NCBI GenBank assembly: GCA_016218825.1
Contig: JACRCV010000006.1
Span: forward strand, 97,864-161,863
Direction of reading: 5' to 3'
From: Deltaproteobacteria bacterium
GTDB lineage: Bacteria > Myxococcota > XYA12-FULL-58-9
DNA length: 64,000 nucleotides
The notes under the pieces were generated by a model. The model did not search any database. It saw only the letters and a program-made list of their open reading frames with translations, and was not told the origin of the DNA. This document shows positions 24,033-35,652 of this stretch, piece by piece (within the stretch, counting starts at the first letter, position 1; every line of letters begins with the position of its first letter). A program made the translations under genes and the position numbers.

Positions 24033-25055
24033 CTAGAACGCCAGCCGCACGCCGCCGCCGACGCCGATCGAGAGCTTGGTCGCCCAGCCGTAGGTGACCA
24101 TCGCGCCGACGTGAAACCAATAGAAGCGCAGGTCGGTGCGCGACAACAGCCCGACCTCGCCCTTCTCGCCGAGCGCCGCGAAGCCGCCGCCGCCGAAGTC
24201 GACGCTCAAGCGCTCGGTGCCGAGGCCGACGAGCTTGTCGTCGCCCTCCCAGAACGAGCGGTGCACGCTTTGGACGGCGTGCATCATGCCGTTCAGCTCG
24301 CGGCGATTCTCGCTGATGTCGGTGCTCGCCTGGGTGACGCTGGTCAGGAGCGCGAGGCTGATGCCTATCTCGAAGAACAGGCCGGTCTTGCCGTACCAGC
24401 GCTCGTTGAGCTGGGCGCGCGCCATGAAGAAGGCGTCGGTGTAGGCGACGCGCTTGGCCTCGTTGCCGAGCTCGTCGAGAGACGTCGGCAGCCGTTGGGA
24501 GCGCACCATCTTGTAGGCGTGCAGGCTCAGGTTGATGTTCGGCGGCCCGAGGGGCGCGCCCGGCTCGGGCTTTGCCGCGACCGGCGTCACGGTCATCACC
24601 GGCGGCGCCTGGACGGTGAATAGCCGCTTGATCAACGGATCGATGCCGGCCAAGAGCTGCGCCGAATCGCCGCTGACGAAGTCGGTGACCCGGTTCTCGA
24701 CCCGGGCCTCGCCGGTGTTCACCAGCTTGGCGGTGATCGCCCACTTGCTGTCGGCGAGCGCCACCTTGACGATCACCAGCTTCTCGACCCCGAGCGCGCC
24801 GCCGAGGCTCGCGAAGCACGCCGCGTCGTCACAGCCCATCAGCTGCTTCTGCTGCTCGAAGCCGATCACTGCGGTGATGTCGTCGCTGCCGACGGTCTCC
24901 ATGCCGCCGACGTTCTGGACCGCGGTGAGCACGTACTCGTCGATGACCCCCGGGACCTTGCCTTCGGCGCTGGCGTCGACGTGGCTGGGGACGACCGCGA
25001 TCTTGGTCGCGGCCAACAGGACGGCGCTAAGAGAGGTGCACGGCACGATGAGCAT
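24033..25055 (-). CDS. Secreted TolB-N-like protein with C-terminal barrel-like region
   Basis: A 340-residue exported protein with a short signal sequence. The N-terminal half is an alpha/beta domain of the kind found in many myxobacterial secreted proteins (KIAVVPSHVDASAEGKV, then a motif MGCDDAACFASLGGALGVEKLVIVKV). The same motif occurs in the gene at 62341-63246 as LGCTDTACLTELGGALGADLL, so the two are paralogues. The C-terminal ~150 residues form alternating strands ending RLAF, suggesting an outer-membrane barrel or lipocalin-like sheet. The start ATG at 25055 lies at the front of the hydrophobic segment; the ribosome binding site is weak. Probable envelope protein; no enzymatic residues seen. 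Confidence 0.68.
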   Translation of the reverse strand: MLIVPCTSLSAVLLAATKIAVVPSHVDASAEGKVPGVIDEYVLTAVQNVGGMETVGSDDITAVIGFEQQKQLMGCDDAACFASLGGALGVEKLVIVKVALADSKWAITAKLVNTGEARVENRVTDFVSGDSAQLLAGIDPLIKRLFTVQAPPVMTVTPVAAKPEPGAPLGPPNINLSLHAYKMVRSQRLPTSLDELGNEAKRVAYTDAFFMARAQLNERWYGKTGLFFEIGISLALLTSVTQASTDISENRRELNGMMHAVQSVHRSFWEGDDKLVGLGTERLSVDFGGGGFAALGEKGEVGLLSRTDLRFYWFHVGAMVTYGWATKLSIGVGGGVRLAF

Positions 25056-25140
25056 GATGGCGCATCCAACACCGAGCCTCGCGGAAACGCAACCACAAGG
25101 CGCGCTTGAGGGACCCAAGCGAGGATGCTAACGGTGCGGC

Positions 25141-25812
25141 GTGGAGGCCACCGTACCGCCCGTGAGCAAGCGCGCCTATTCCCGCGGCGAGGAGATCGCC
25201 AACGCCACCATTCACGGGATCGGCATCGCGCTGTCGGCCGCCGGTCTCGCGACGATGGTGGTGTTCGCGTCGCTGTACGGCGACGCCTGGCACGTCGTCA
25301 GCACCGCGGTCTACGGCGCGACCCTGGTGCTGCTCTACACCGCGTCGACGCTCTACCACAGCCTGACCGGGGCGCGGGCCAAGGAGATCTTCAAGCTCCT
25401 CGACCACTCCGGCATCTACCTCTTGATCGCCGGCACCTACACGCCCTTCACCCTGGTGACGCTGCGCGGTGTCTGGGGCTGGTGGCTGTTCGGCGTGGTC
25501 TGGGCGTTGGCGGTCATCGGCGTCGCCCTCGAGGCGTTCTGGCTCTACCGGCCGAGCTGGCTGTCGGCGCTGGTGTACGTCTTCATGGGTTGGATCGTGG
25601 TCGTCGCGACGCGGCCGCTCTTGGCGGCGCTGCCGGCGCCGGGGATCTGGCTGCTCGCCGCCGGGGGGTTCGCCTACACCGGCGGCACCGCGTTCTACGT
25701 CATCAAGAGGGTGCGTTACATGCACGCCATCTGGCACCTCTGGGTGCTTTGCGGCAGCATCTGCCACTTCCTCGCGATCGTGCTCTACGTCGTGCCCGAC
25801 CAAGCCCGCTGA
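25141..25812 (+). CDS. Hemolysin III / PAQR-family membrane protein
   Basis: A 223-residue integral membrane protein with seven predicted helices, the YqfA/hemolysin III branch of the PAQR superfamily. The conserved blocks are SRGEEIANATIHGIGIALS near the start, LYHSL, DHSGIYLLIAGTYTPFTL in the middle, and MHAIWHLWVLCGSICHF near the end; the histidines of the last block and the middle Asp/His form the buried metal site of PAQR hydrolases. Despite the name, most bacterial members are not toxins and probably act in membrane homeostasis. The start is a GTG at 25141; a second GTG seven codons later is possible. Confidence 0.92.
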   Translation: MEATVPPVSKRAYSRGEEIANATIHGIGIALSAAGLATMVVFASLYGDAWHVVSTAVYGATLVLLYTASTLYHSLTGARAKEIFKLLDHSGIYLLIAGTYTPFTLVTLRGVWGWWLFGVVWALAVIGVALEAFWLYRPSWLSALVYVFMGWIVVVATRPLLAALPAPGIWLLAAGGFAYTGGTAFYVIKRVRYMHAIWHLWVLCGSICHFLAIVLYVVPDQAR

Positions 25813-25885
25813 CTCTTGCCCGCCCTTGGCGGCCGCCGATCCTCGAGACCTCCCCCAGCGGCGCGAAGCGCGGCGCGCGGCGGTC

Positions 25886-26641
25886 TCAGAGCTCGAAGGC
25901 GAGGTCGAGCGACGGATAGGTCGCGAACGACGTCGCGCCGTTCGCGAGTCGCAGGGTCGCGACGTTCACCTGCGGCACCACCTTGACGCTCGCCCACTCG
26001 AGGAGCAGTCCGCAGCCGACGCCGGCGATTGGCTGTCGCTGTTGCTTGTCGACCCGGAGGGACGCGAACGAAAGGTCGGCGGCCTCGTAGGTCTGTCGTC
26101 CTTGTAGCACCAGGAAGGCGCCGCGCACCGCGGCGAACAGCGTCAGCCAGCGGACGGTGCGCCGACTGACGACGAGCGGTAGGTCGACGACCACGCCGCC
26201 ATACTCGCGAAAGAAGCAGCCGTCGACCTCGCAGAGGAGCTTGGTGCGGGTGCGGTAGAAGCCGTCGATCCCGAGGCCCACCGCGAGCCCGATGACGTCG
26301 CCGCGCGGGTCCAACAGCTGCAGCTGGTATTCGAGCTTCGCGCCCCGGGCCAGCGGCCGGAGGCGCAACCCCAGGTCCATGTGCTTGGCGATGCCGTAGT
26401 GCGCCGAGAGCTCCGCGAGCGGCGCCCAGGTGTAGCGGCTGCGGGTCTCGGTGCTCGGCGCGGCGCGCGCGAAGTCCTGGGCCACGTCGCGGCTGACGCC
26501 GGCCGCGGTCCCGAGTCGGAGGTCGCCCTCGTCGACGACCCGGGGCCTGACGTTTTGACTCACGCTCATGCAACCGGCGACCGCGAGCGCCAACGGACTC
26601 GCGGTGCCGACGAAGCTCCAGGTTGGACGTCGGGCGCTCAC
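25886..26641 (-). CDS. Lipoprotein with barrel-like domain, unknown function
   Basis: A 251-residue exported protein. The signal ends in lipobox VAGC, so it is predicted to be lipid-anchored. The rest is a series of amphipathic strands with aromatic girdle-like positions, ending LDLAFEL, the look of an outer-membrane beta sheet. The GTG start at 26641 shares bases with the stop of the DUF2330 gene (GTGA overlap), making it the last gene of the minus-strand unit srkA-like kinase, pgm, DUF2330, lipoprotein. I do not recognise the family, and its role beside the DUF2330 protein is unknown. Confidence 0.75.
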   Translation of the reverse strand: MSARRPTWSFVGTASPLALAVAGCMSVSQNVRPRVVDEGDLRLGTAAGVSRDVAQDFARAAPSTETRSRYTWAPLAELSAHYGIAKHMDLGLRLRPLARGAKLEYQLQLLDPRGDVIGLAVGLGIDGFYRTRTKLLCEVDGCFFREYGGVVVDLPLVVSRRTVRWLTLFAAVRGAFLVLQGRQTYEAADLSFASLRVDKQQRQPIAGVGCGLLLEWASVKVVPQVNVATLRLANGATSFATYPSLDLAFEL

Positions 26642-27825
26642 CGGCGCCTCTCGAGCGTTCGGGCGCGGCCGCGGCGTTTCGCCAGCAGGCCGAGCGCCAC
26701 GACCAGCGTCAGGTCCCACGGGACGCGGGCCGCGACCTCGGGCGCACCACCGTGCAGCACTCGGATCTGATGCCGGCGGCTGGCGGCCTCGCCCTCTTCA
26801 GGCACCAACGCCAGGTCCGCGGTCATCGCCTCGGGGCCGAGGCGGGCGTGAAGTCGGGTCACGAACCAGCGCACCGACGCCGGGGCGGCGGCCTCCGGCT
26901 CGCGCCCCAACGCCGCGGCGAGCTCGTACTCGTCGAGCTCGGCCGCGAACTCGACCAGGAAGGCGCCGGCGCCGAGCTCGGTGACGGCCTGCGCGAAGCG
27001 CGCGTCGTACCAAGCGGTGAAGTCTCCACCCGGAAAGGCCTCGGTCACCATCATCTCGGCGGTCGCGGCGTCGCGCACCGTGTAGCGGGTCGCGGCGACG
27101 GTGTAGAGCACGAGGTCGACCTCGGAGGCGGTAGACAACGACGAGATCAGGAGGGGCAACGTCGTCACGGTGCCCAACAGGCGGAGCTGCAACGGGCGCG
27201 CGGCGCCGTCGGCAAAGGCCGTGCTGTCATTGCCGGCGCCGGTGGTCGTCGGGTCTTCGGCGGCGCCGGTGTACTTGACGGCGACGAAGTAGAAGCCGCG
27301 GCTGGTGTAGTCGGTGAAGACCGTGCCGGCGTCGGCGGGCGCGCCGTAGCCGTTGCGGCTCAGCCAGCCGCCGAGGCCCGCCGAGTCAGCGGCGCCGAGC
27401 ACCGCGATCTCGTAGCCGCTCACCTTGAAGCTGTCGAAGACGCGGACCACGGTTTCATGGCCGGCGCTGGAGACGGTATCGTCGGCGCAGCCGAACGCGC
27501 CGCAGCCCTGCTCGAAGGCGACCAGGGTGGGCGCGGTGATCGCGTGCAGTCGTTCGAACACCGGCACCTCCGCGACGCTGACGTCGGCGGCGGTGAGCCG
27601 CTGCGGCGTCGGGATGACCCAGCTGAATCCGGACGCGGTGCCGCGGTAGCCGGTTTGCAGCACCAGGGTCGTGGCGCCGTTGGCGTAGACGAAGAGGGCG
27701 CGCTGGTCGGTGCTGGCTGCGGCCGCGCTCGCGGTCGCGGTGCTCGGGAAGAAAGCGCCGTCGGCGTGCGTGGTGGCCGGGAGCAGCGAGGTCGCGAAGG
27801 CGACGGCGAGTGAGGTCCTGGGCAT
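26638..27825 (-). CDS. DUF2330-domain secreted protein
   Basis: A 395-residue exported protein with a Sec signal. Residues ~40-340 match DUF2330: DQRALFVYANGATTLVLQTGYRGTASGFSWVIPTP is the characteristic opening, followed by VFERLHAITAPTL and a Cys pair (GCGAFGCADD). The family is common in Myxococcota and of unknown function. The C-terminus has one hydrophobic segment followed by a cluster of Arg (RRGRARTLERRR), a membrane anchor resembling a MYXO-CTERM tail but without the Cys-rich box. It lies 15 bases after pgm and ends in a GTGA overlap with the lipoprotein gene, so the two latter products are probably made together. Confidence 0.87.
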   Translation of the reverse strand: MPRTSLAVAFATSLLPATTHADGAFFPSTATASAAAASTDQRALFVYANGATTLVLQTGYRGTASGFSWVIPTPQRLTAADVSVAEVPVFERLHAITAPTLVAFEQGCGAFGCADDTVSSAGHETVVRVFDSFKVSGYEIAVLGAADSAGLGGWLSRNGYGAPADAGTVFTDYTSRGFYFVAVKYTGAAEDPTTTGAGNDSTAFADGAARPLQLRLLGTVTTLPLLISSLSTASEVDLVLYTVAATRYTVRDAATAEMMVTEAFPGGDFTAWYDARFAQAVTELGAGAFLVEFAAELDEYELAAALGREPEAAAPASVRWFVTRLHARLGPEAMTADLALVPEEGEAASRRHQIRVLHGGAPEVAARVPWDLTLVVALGLLAKRRGRARTLERRR

Positions 27826-27840
27826 CGCGAGGTTTCCGGC

Positions 27841-29489
<1,649 letters not shown>

Positions 29490-29493
<4 letters not shown>

Positions 29494-30488
29494 GGCGCCC
29501 CTTCCTCCTCCAGTTGCCAGAGTTGCTCGTTCAGATCTGCGAGCTGGGCCTCCCAGTAGTTGTCGGTTCCCCAGTGTGGGAAGGCGCGCGGGAACGACGG
29601 GTCATCCCAGCGCGCCGCCACCCAGCCGGCATAACGCAGATAGCGCAAGCCGCGAAGGGCCTCTACCAGGTTCAGCGTCGCCCACGGGAACTCCCGGAAG
29701 ATCTCGTAGCCGCGCGCGAACGCCTCGAGCTCGTTCGGACAGTCCTTGGGGCGCGCCGGGAGCAACAGCCAAAGGTCCTGCACCGCCGGCCCGGTGGCGG
29801 CGTCGTCGAAGTCGAGGAACAGGAAACCCTGCGCGCCGTAGAGCAGGTTGCCGCGATGGCAATCGGCGTGCAGCAGCTGCGACGGCACGCCCCGGAAGCG
29901 CTCTTCGGCCTTGGCGACCAGCCGCGACGCGGTCTCCTGATAGCGGTTCTTCAAGCCGTCCGGCATCCGGGTGCGCGCCAGGATGGTCTCGAGGCTCTGG
30001 CGGCCGTAGGTCTCGGGCGACAGCGCCGGCCGGTGGTGGTCGGTGAGCCGCTCCAAGACGTTGTGGATCCGGCCGAGCATCCGGCCGAGCTCCTCGTATT
30101 GTTCCAGCGTCAGGTCGTCGGGGCTGCGGCCGCCGACCCGCGGGAAGAGCGCGAACCGGATGCCGTCGGTGGTGGTGTGCAGCGTGTCGGCATCGGGGAA
30201 CGGCTCGGGGGCGGCGACCGGGATCTCGGCGGCCGCGAGCGCCTGCAACAGGCGGTGCTCACCGAGGATGGTGTCACGGCCCCAGCGATTCGGGCGATAG
30301 AACTTGGCGATCACCCGCCGCCGGCCCTCGAGCTCGACCTCGTAGACCCGGTTCTCGAGGCTGTTGAGGGCGTAGCACAGCCCGGTGGTCTCCTCGCCCG
30401 CCTGCTCGACGGCGGCGAGGACCCGCTCCGGCGTCAGCGCAAAGAAGGTCCCGCGGCTATCTTGTGGCGGCGCGCTCGTCGTGTCCAC
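29490..30488 (-). CDS. srkA: SrkA-type stress-response kinase (RdoA/YihE family)
   Basis: A 332-residue kinase with the aminoglycoside-phosphotransferase fold. Motifs of SrkA are clear: [11 protein letters not shown] and [11 protein letters not shown] at the nucleotide loop (with the ATP lysine), [13 protein letters not shown] as catalytic loop (D and N), and [18 protein letters not shown] as the metal loop. In E. coli SrkA is a Ser/Thr protein kinase that counters death triggered by envelope or oxidative stress. The start is a GTG; no closer ATG exists. It is the first gene of a unit that continues into pgm through an ATGA overlap. Confidence 0.93.
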
Positions 30489-30522
30489 GATGCCGGCGGT
30501 TGTAACACAAAAGCGCGAGGCG

Positions 30523-31752
30523 CTAACGCGACTTCTTCACCGGCTTGCCTGCCGGTCCCGGCGCCGGCTGGACAGCCGGGGCGTGATTGCCGCTCGCGGC
30601 GAGGAGCTTGCGCACCTGCGGCAACACGTCGGTCACCGACGCCGGCACGTAGCCGGGCGGCGCCGGTGGGCCTTCGATCTCGATGAGCTGCGAGCGCACC
30701 GGGACGCCGCGCAAGAGATAGGCCTCGCTGTAGGACTTGGCGATCGGTCGGATCGTCCGGCCGTCGTCGACGAGCATGTACTCGTTTCTGAGACAGCCGT
30801 TTTGGATCACCTTGCGGTCGCCGTAGCTCCACAGCATCGGTTGGTGTTGGTGGCCGACGACGTAGAGGGCGAAGCGGTCCTGCTCCTGCACCCGTTGGAA
30901 CAGGGTCTTGTCCATCGCGACGTCGGGGACGCGGGAGCCGAAGCGCCAGATCAGCTCCTTGACCATGCTCCACGACAGCTTGCGGGTCGGGTCGTCGCGC
31001 TCGAAGTAGTCGCGCCAGTAGTCGCGGGTCCAGTAGTACCAGAAGGCGCCGATCGTCAGCTCTTTGAGATCCGGCAGGATGTCGAACACCACGTCCTTGG
31101 GCTTCAAGCGATCATGGAAGCAGAGCAGCGGATGCAGCACCATCACGGTGTCGAGCAGCGCCGCCGAGCCCCAGCTGATGTTCAGCACCTCTTCGCCGTC
31201 GAAGTTGACGAAGGGCTGGTCCGGATCCATTTGGAACATCGCGTCCAGCTGCCCGCCGTGCTCGATGTGGACCTTGCCGAACTCGAGCTGGAAGCCGGGA
31301 AAGTGGACCCGGTCGCCGCAGTTGCAGTGCTCGCGGATGAGCTCCTGGACCTCGGGAAACAGAATCTCGGCGTCGTGGTTGCCGACGACGAAGTACACCC
31401 GGCGCTCGGCCTTGGTGTGGCCGAGGAGCTCGCGCAGGCCTTTGAAGAACAGCGGGTGGGCCGCCGCGATCCGCTTCATCTTGCCGAGCGCCACCTCGCG
31501 GTTGATGTGCCGGGGGTAGGCGCCCATGAAGCTGGTCTTCAGCAAGTCGAAGGTGTCGCCGTTGAAGATCAGGCTCAGCGGCAGGTCGGCGAACGGCGGC
31601 TCGTTGTACGACAGCACCAGCTCGGCGAGGAAGTCGGAGTGCGGGAAATCGTCGGCGACGCCGCCGGCGCCCATCTCGATGTCGCTCATCACGACCAACA
31701 GCTGATCGCAGTGCGGCGGCAGGTGCGGGCGAGCGCGGGGCGTGTCAGTCAT
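30523..31752 (-). CDS. Calcineurin-like metallophosphoesterase
   Basis: A 409-residue phosphoesterase. The metal-binding blocks are in order: VMSDIEMG (replacing DxH), NGDTFD, VVGNHDAE, and GHQHQPML, with a His in HIEHGGQLD between. The family includes UDP-diacylglucosamine hydrolases and nucleases; the long insertion between blocks 3 and 4 (KPKDVVFDILPD onward) does not match LpxH, so the substrate is unknown. The first block reads D-I-E rather than the usual D-x-H, which may change the metal centre. The start is the ATG at 31752; an in-frame extension to 31812 lacks family features. No signal peptide, so cytoplasmic. Confidence 0.85.
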   Translation of the reverse strand: MTDTPRARPHLPPHCDQLLVVMSDIEMGAGGVADDFPHSDFLAELVLSYNEPPFADLPLSLIFNGDTFDLLKTSFMGAYPRHINREVALGKMKRIAAAHPLFFKGLRELLGHTKAERRVYFVVGNHDAEILFPEVQELIREHCNCGDRVHFPGFQLEFGKVHIEHGGQLDAMFQMDPDQPFVNFDGEEVLNISWGSAALLDTVMVLHPLLCFHDRLKPKDVVFDILPDLKELTIGAFWYYWTRDYWRDYFERDDPTRKLSWSMVKELIWRFGSRVPDVAMDKTLFQRVQEQDRFALYVVGHQHQPMLWSYGDRKVIQNGCLRNEYMLVDDGRTIRPIAKSYSEAYLLRGVPVRSQLIEIEGPPAPPGYVPASVTDVLPQVRKLLAASGNHAPAVQPAPGPAGKPVKKSR

Positions 31753-31914
31753 GGCTCGGGACCGATGTACCTCGGCGGGGCTCAGGATACCATGGCCCCA
31801 CGGCGCCCCCAACTTCGCGGCTTCAGCCGCGACGGCGCAGCAGCTGCCACAGGCCGAAGAGGGTCTTGGTTCCCTCGACGATGACGGGGGCGGCCGGCGC
31901 TTCCAGGCGGGAGC

Positions 31915-33006
31915 TCAGAAGGCGAGGTCGAGGCTCAGGGTCGGCTCGACCGCGAGGTGGAGGGCAAAGCGGTTGGCGAGCGCCGCGGCTTTGACGCCGA
32001 GGTCGAGGACCACGTAGGTGCTCTTGTAGATCTCGACCCCGGTCATCACGCCGAGCGACGTGAAGTCGACGCCCTCGACGCGGATCCAGCCGGCGTTGAA
32101 GCCGAAGTAGGGGTTGAACCAGGTCTGCTTGCCGCGGCCCAGAAAGTCCGAGTAGGCCTCGCCGCCCAGACTGAGGTCGACGACGTCGGCGGCGAACACC
32201 TTGTCGCGCCGATCACGGAGCACCTGGACGTCGAAGTGCAGCCAGCGCGCCAGCTGCAGGCTGAAGCCCGGGCCATAGAACAGCACCGGGCCGGCGTCGG
32301 GGCGGAAGTACGCCAGGCCGGCGGCCTTGACGCCGGGGTAGAACTTGGCGTGCGGCGCGAACATCGGGGTGTTGTCCTTCGGGCTGATGCTCACCGTCAC
32401 GGTGGCGAGCGCGACGCGGTCGGCGAGGAAGGTCAGCTCGCCGGTCAAGCGCTCGATCGCGGTCCGCACTCGATTGAGCTGCTCTTCGACCGCCAGCATC
32501 TCCTCGACCTTGGTCGCGGCCTTGAGGATCTCCTGGTAGCGGGCGAGGGAGCGCTGCAGGTTGTCGAGCTGGATCTCGGTGTCGCGGTACTGTTTGCTGA
32601 CGTCGGCGGCGCGGATCCGGCGGTGGGTGACGTCGCCGAGGCCCATGACTTGCGCCAAGAACGACTCGAGCTTTTCGGGCGGCAGGCGGAGCACGAAGGT
32701 GGCGATGCGGGCGTCCTTCAAGACCTCGTCGCTGATGATCTTGGCCGCCGCCTGGCGCGCGAAGCCGCGCAGGCTCGCTGCGCTTTGGTCGACGTCCTGC
32801 GCCTCGAGGCTGACGTCGGCCTCCAGGGTGATCTTGTCGCCGTCGCCGCCGTCGTCGCTCAGCGTCTCGCGCGCCGCGAGGGCGCGATCTCCGGCGACGC
32901 TCGCGGTCGGCGCCAACGACGGCAGCGCCGCCACCGCGGCGGCACGCGCGGCGCTGCAACCGACACAGACGACGAGCCCGAGCACGATCGACAGCTTCGC
33001 GGCCAT
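31915..33006 (-). CDS. DUF4349-domain exported protein with barrel-like C-terminus
   Basis: A 363-residue exported protein. A signal segment ends near VGCSAARA (possible lipoprotein). Residues ~75-235 match DUF4349: an alpha-beta part and the long helical pair DTEIQLDNLQRSLARYQEI ... VEEMLAVEEQLNRVRTAIERL, which should form an antiparallel coiled coil, followed by VALATVTVSI. In family members this periplasmic domain is usually membrane-anchored. Here, instead of a membrane helix, the last ~125 residues are alternating strands ending LSLDLAF, resembling an outer-membrane barrel. A perfect GGAGG lies four bases before the ATG at 33006. Function unknown. Confidence 0.82.
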   Translation of the reverse strand: MAAKLSIVLGLVVCVGCSAARAAAVAALPSLAPTASVAGDRALAARETLSDDGGDGDKITLEADVSLEAQDVDQSAASLRGFARQAAAKIISDEVLKDARIATFVLRLPPEKLESFLAQVMGLGDVTHRRIRAADVSKQYRDTEIQLDNLQRSLARYQEILKAATKVEEMLAVEEQLNRVRTAIERLTGELTFLADRVALATVTVSISPKDNTPMFAPHAKFYPGVKAAGLAYFRPDAGPVLFYGPGFSLQLARWLHFDVQVLRDRRDKVFAADVVDLSLGGEAYSDFLGRGKQTWFNPYFGFNAGWIRVEGVDFTSLGVMTGVEIYKSTYVVLDLGVKAAALANRFALHLAVEPTLSLDLAF

Positions 33007-33062
33007 GAGACCTCCAGCGAGTAGACAACTACCGTCCGCTCCGGGGCGCAACCCCCTTTGCG

Positions 33063-33087
33063 CTTGAGTGCCGGCGACGAACTCAAG
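33063..33087 (+). promoter_or_regulatory. Inverted repeat just upstream of a secreted-protein gene
   Basis: CTTGAGT at 33063-33069 and ACTCAAG at 33081-33087 are perfect inverted repeats around 11 bases, ending 11 bases before the ATG of the following gene. No Shine-Dalgarno sequence is visible there. It may be an operator between these divergent genes or an RNA hairpin in the leader. Confidence 0.35.
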
Positions 33088-33098
33088 ATGATGCCCGC

Positions 33099-34130
33099 AT
33101 GAGCGCGCGGCGTCGACCGACACCGGTCGGGTGGTGGCTCGCGGCCGCCGTCGGCATTCCACCGGTCGCGGCCACGGCGGCGACACCTTCGAGGAGCGAC
33201 GCCGAGATCCCGATGGCGGCGCGCGACCACAGCGCCTATCGGGTCGACAGCGACGTCTGGGGTTGGAATGCGGCCTTCACGGAGATGGCGGCGATCGCCT
33301 CGGAGGTCCGCCGCGGCAAGCAGGGCGAGCAGCGGGGTGAGCAGCTCATCCTGATCTTCCCGGTTTGGTCCCTGATCCCGAAGCAGAGCATCTCGGCGAT
33401 GGTCGTGACCCAGCCGCCGCTGCCGGACAACCCGAGCGTCATCGAGGATATCCGGCAGAGCTCGTGGATCGTCGGCCACGAGTACCAGCGGCTGTGGCCG
33501 AAGCGCGCCATCCAGAAGCACTTCCCCGGCGCGATGAAGATCGAGCCGCTCTGGGAGGCGGTGCCGAAAGGCGCGGGCCTCTGCGAGCCGCAGGTCGGCT
33601 TTCTGCTGCGTTACCAGGGGAGCGTGCGCTTTCAGGCCTATCAGCCGCTGGCGCTGCAGGCCGACTGCGCCGATCTCCGCTTCACCGACGCCCGCATCTA
33701 TTGGGCGAAGCGCGATCTGGGGGCGGTGATGATCCGCTTCGACTACTCGCCGAACGACAACGAGATGAGCTACCGCTTCCCGCTCGCCGCGGGTTGGAGC
33801 CTGGCGCGACCGCTGACGATCGAGCTCGTCGGCGCCGCGCCGAGCTCCGGCGCCAAGAAGATCCGGGACGGGCTCGCGGTCTATGGCGCCGTTCGCCTGC
33901 GGCCGGGAGGGCACGGCGCGGCCTGGCAGATCCGTCACCAGCCACAGCTGCAGCTCCTCGCAAACCGTCTGGCACGAGCGCTCGGCCTGCGCCTCGCCAA
34001 AGAGCCGCCCAAGGCCGGGGTCGACATCGAGGTGAGCGCCGCGCCGGTCGCCGCCGAGCCGCCCGCGAGCCCCAAGGCGACCGGGTCGGACCGGCCGACC
34101 TGCGGCGGGTTGTTGCGCGATTGCGACTAG
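33099..34130 (+). CDS. Secreted protein of unknown function
   Basis: A 343-residue protein with a Sec signal (hydrophobic core WWLAAAVGIPPVAATAA). The mature part is a mixed alpha/beta domain with several Trp-rich strands (QLILIFPVWSLIPKQ; SSWIVGHEYQRLWPKRAI), two cysteines at GLCEPQ and ADCADL that could form a disulfide, and a Pro/Ala-rich tail ending with two more cysteines. I do not recognise a family. It is divergent from the DUF4349 gene across 92 bases and precedes the FHA sigma-54 activator by 80 bases on the same strand. Confidence 0.65.
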   Translation: MSARRRPTPVGWWLAAAVGIPPVAATAATPSRSDAEIPMAARDHSAYRVDSDVWGWNAAFTEMAAIASEVRRGKQGEQRGEQLILIFPVWSLIPKQSISAMVVTQPPLPDNPSVIEDIRQSSWIVGHEYQRLWPKRAIQKHFPGAMKIEPLWEAVPKGAGLCEPQVGFLLRYQGSVRFQAYQPLALQADCADLRFTDARIYWAKRDLGAVMIRFDYSPNDNEMSYRFPLAAGWSLARPLTIELVGAAPSSGAKKIRDGLAVYGAVRLRPGGHGAAWQIRHQPQLQLLANRLARALGLRLAKEPPKAGVDIEVSAAPVAAEPPASPKATGSDRPTCGGLLRDCD

Positions 34131-34210
34131 CGGCCGTGGCGCGTTGGCGCGGCGGCGAGCTTGGACATCGCACTCGCCTCACGTTAGGCTCAGCCGCGAA
34201 GGGAGCACTG

Positions 34211-35527
<1,317 letters not shown>

Positions 35528-35553
35528 ACGCTTTCGCGCCGAAGCGATCGTCG

Positions 35554-35578
35554 TCCCCGCCCCACTCGGGGGCGGGGA
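35554..35578. repeat. GC-rich 10-bp stem hairpin in a short intergenic space
   Basis: TCCCCGCCCC at 35554-35563 pairs perfectly with GGGGCGGGGA at 35569-35578 around five bases. It sits between the end of the sigma-54 activator and the convergent Cys-rich gene, followed by G-rich sequence and no T-tract. It could be a terminator or one copy of a dispersed palindromic repeat; no second copy is seen in the window. Confidence 0.5.
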
Positions 35579-35652
35579 GTCAGGGGTGGGGGTCACGGAG
35601 CGCGGCCGCCGCGGCCGCGCGGGAATCAGATGAAGACGAAAGCGGGCGAGCC

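Noticed and set aside
25141..25812. Hemolysin toxin
   Set aside because: The name is historical. The protein is a PAQR-family membrane protein; there is no evidence here of a toxin or secretion system.
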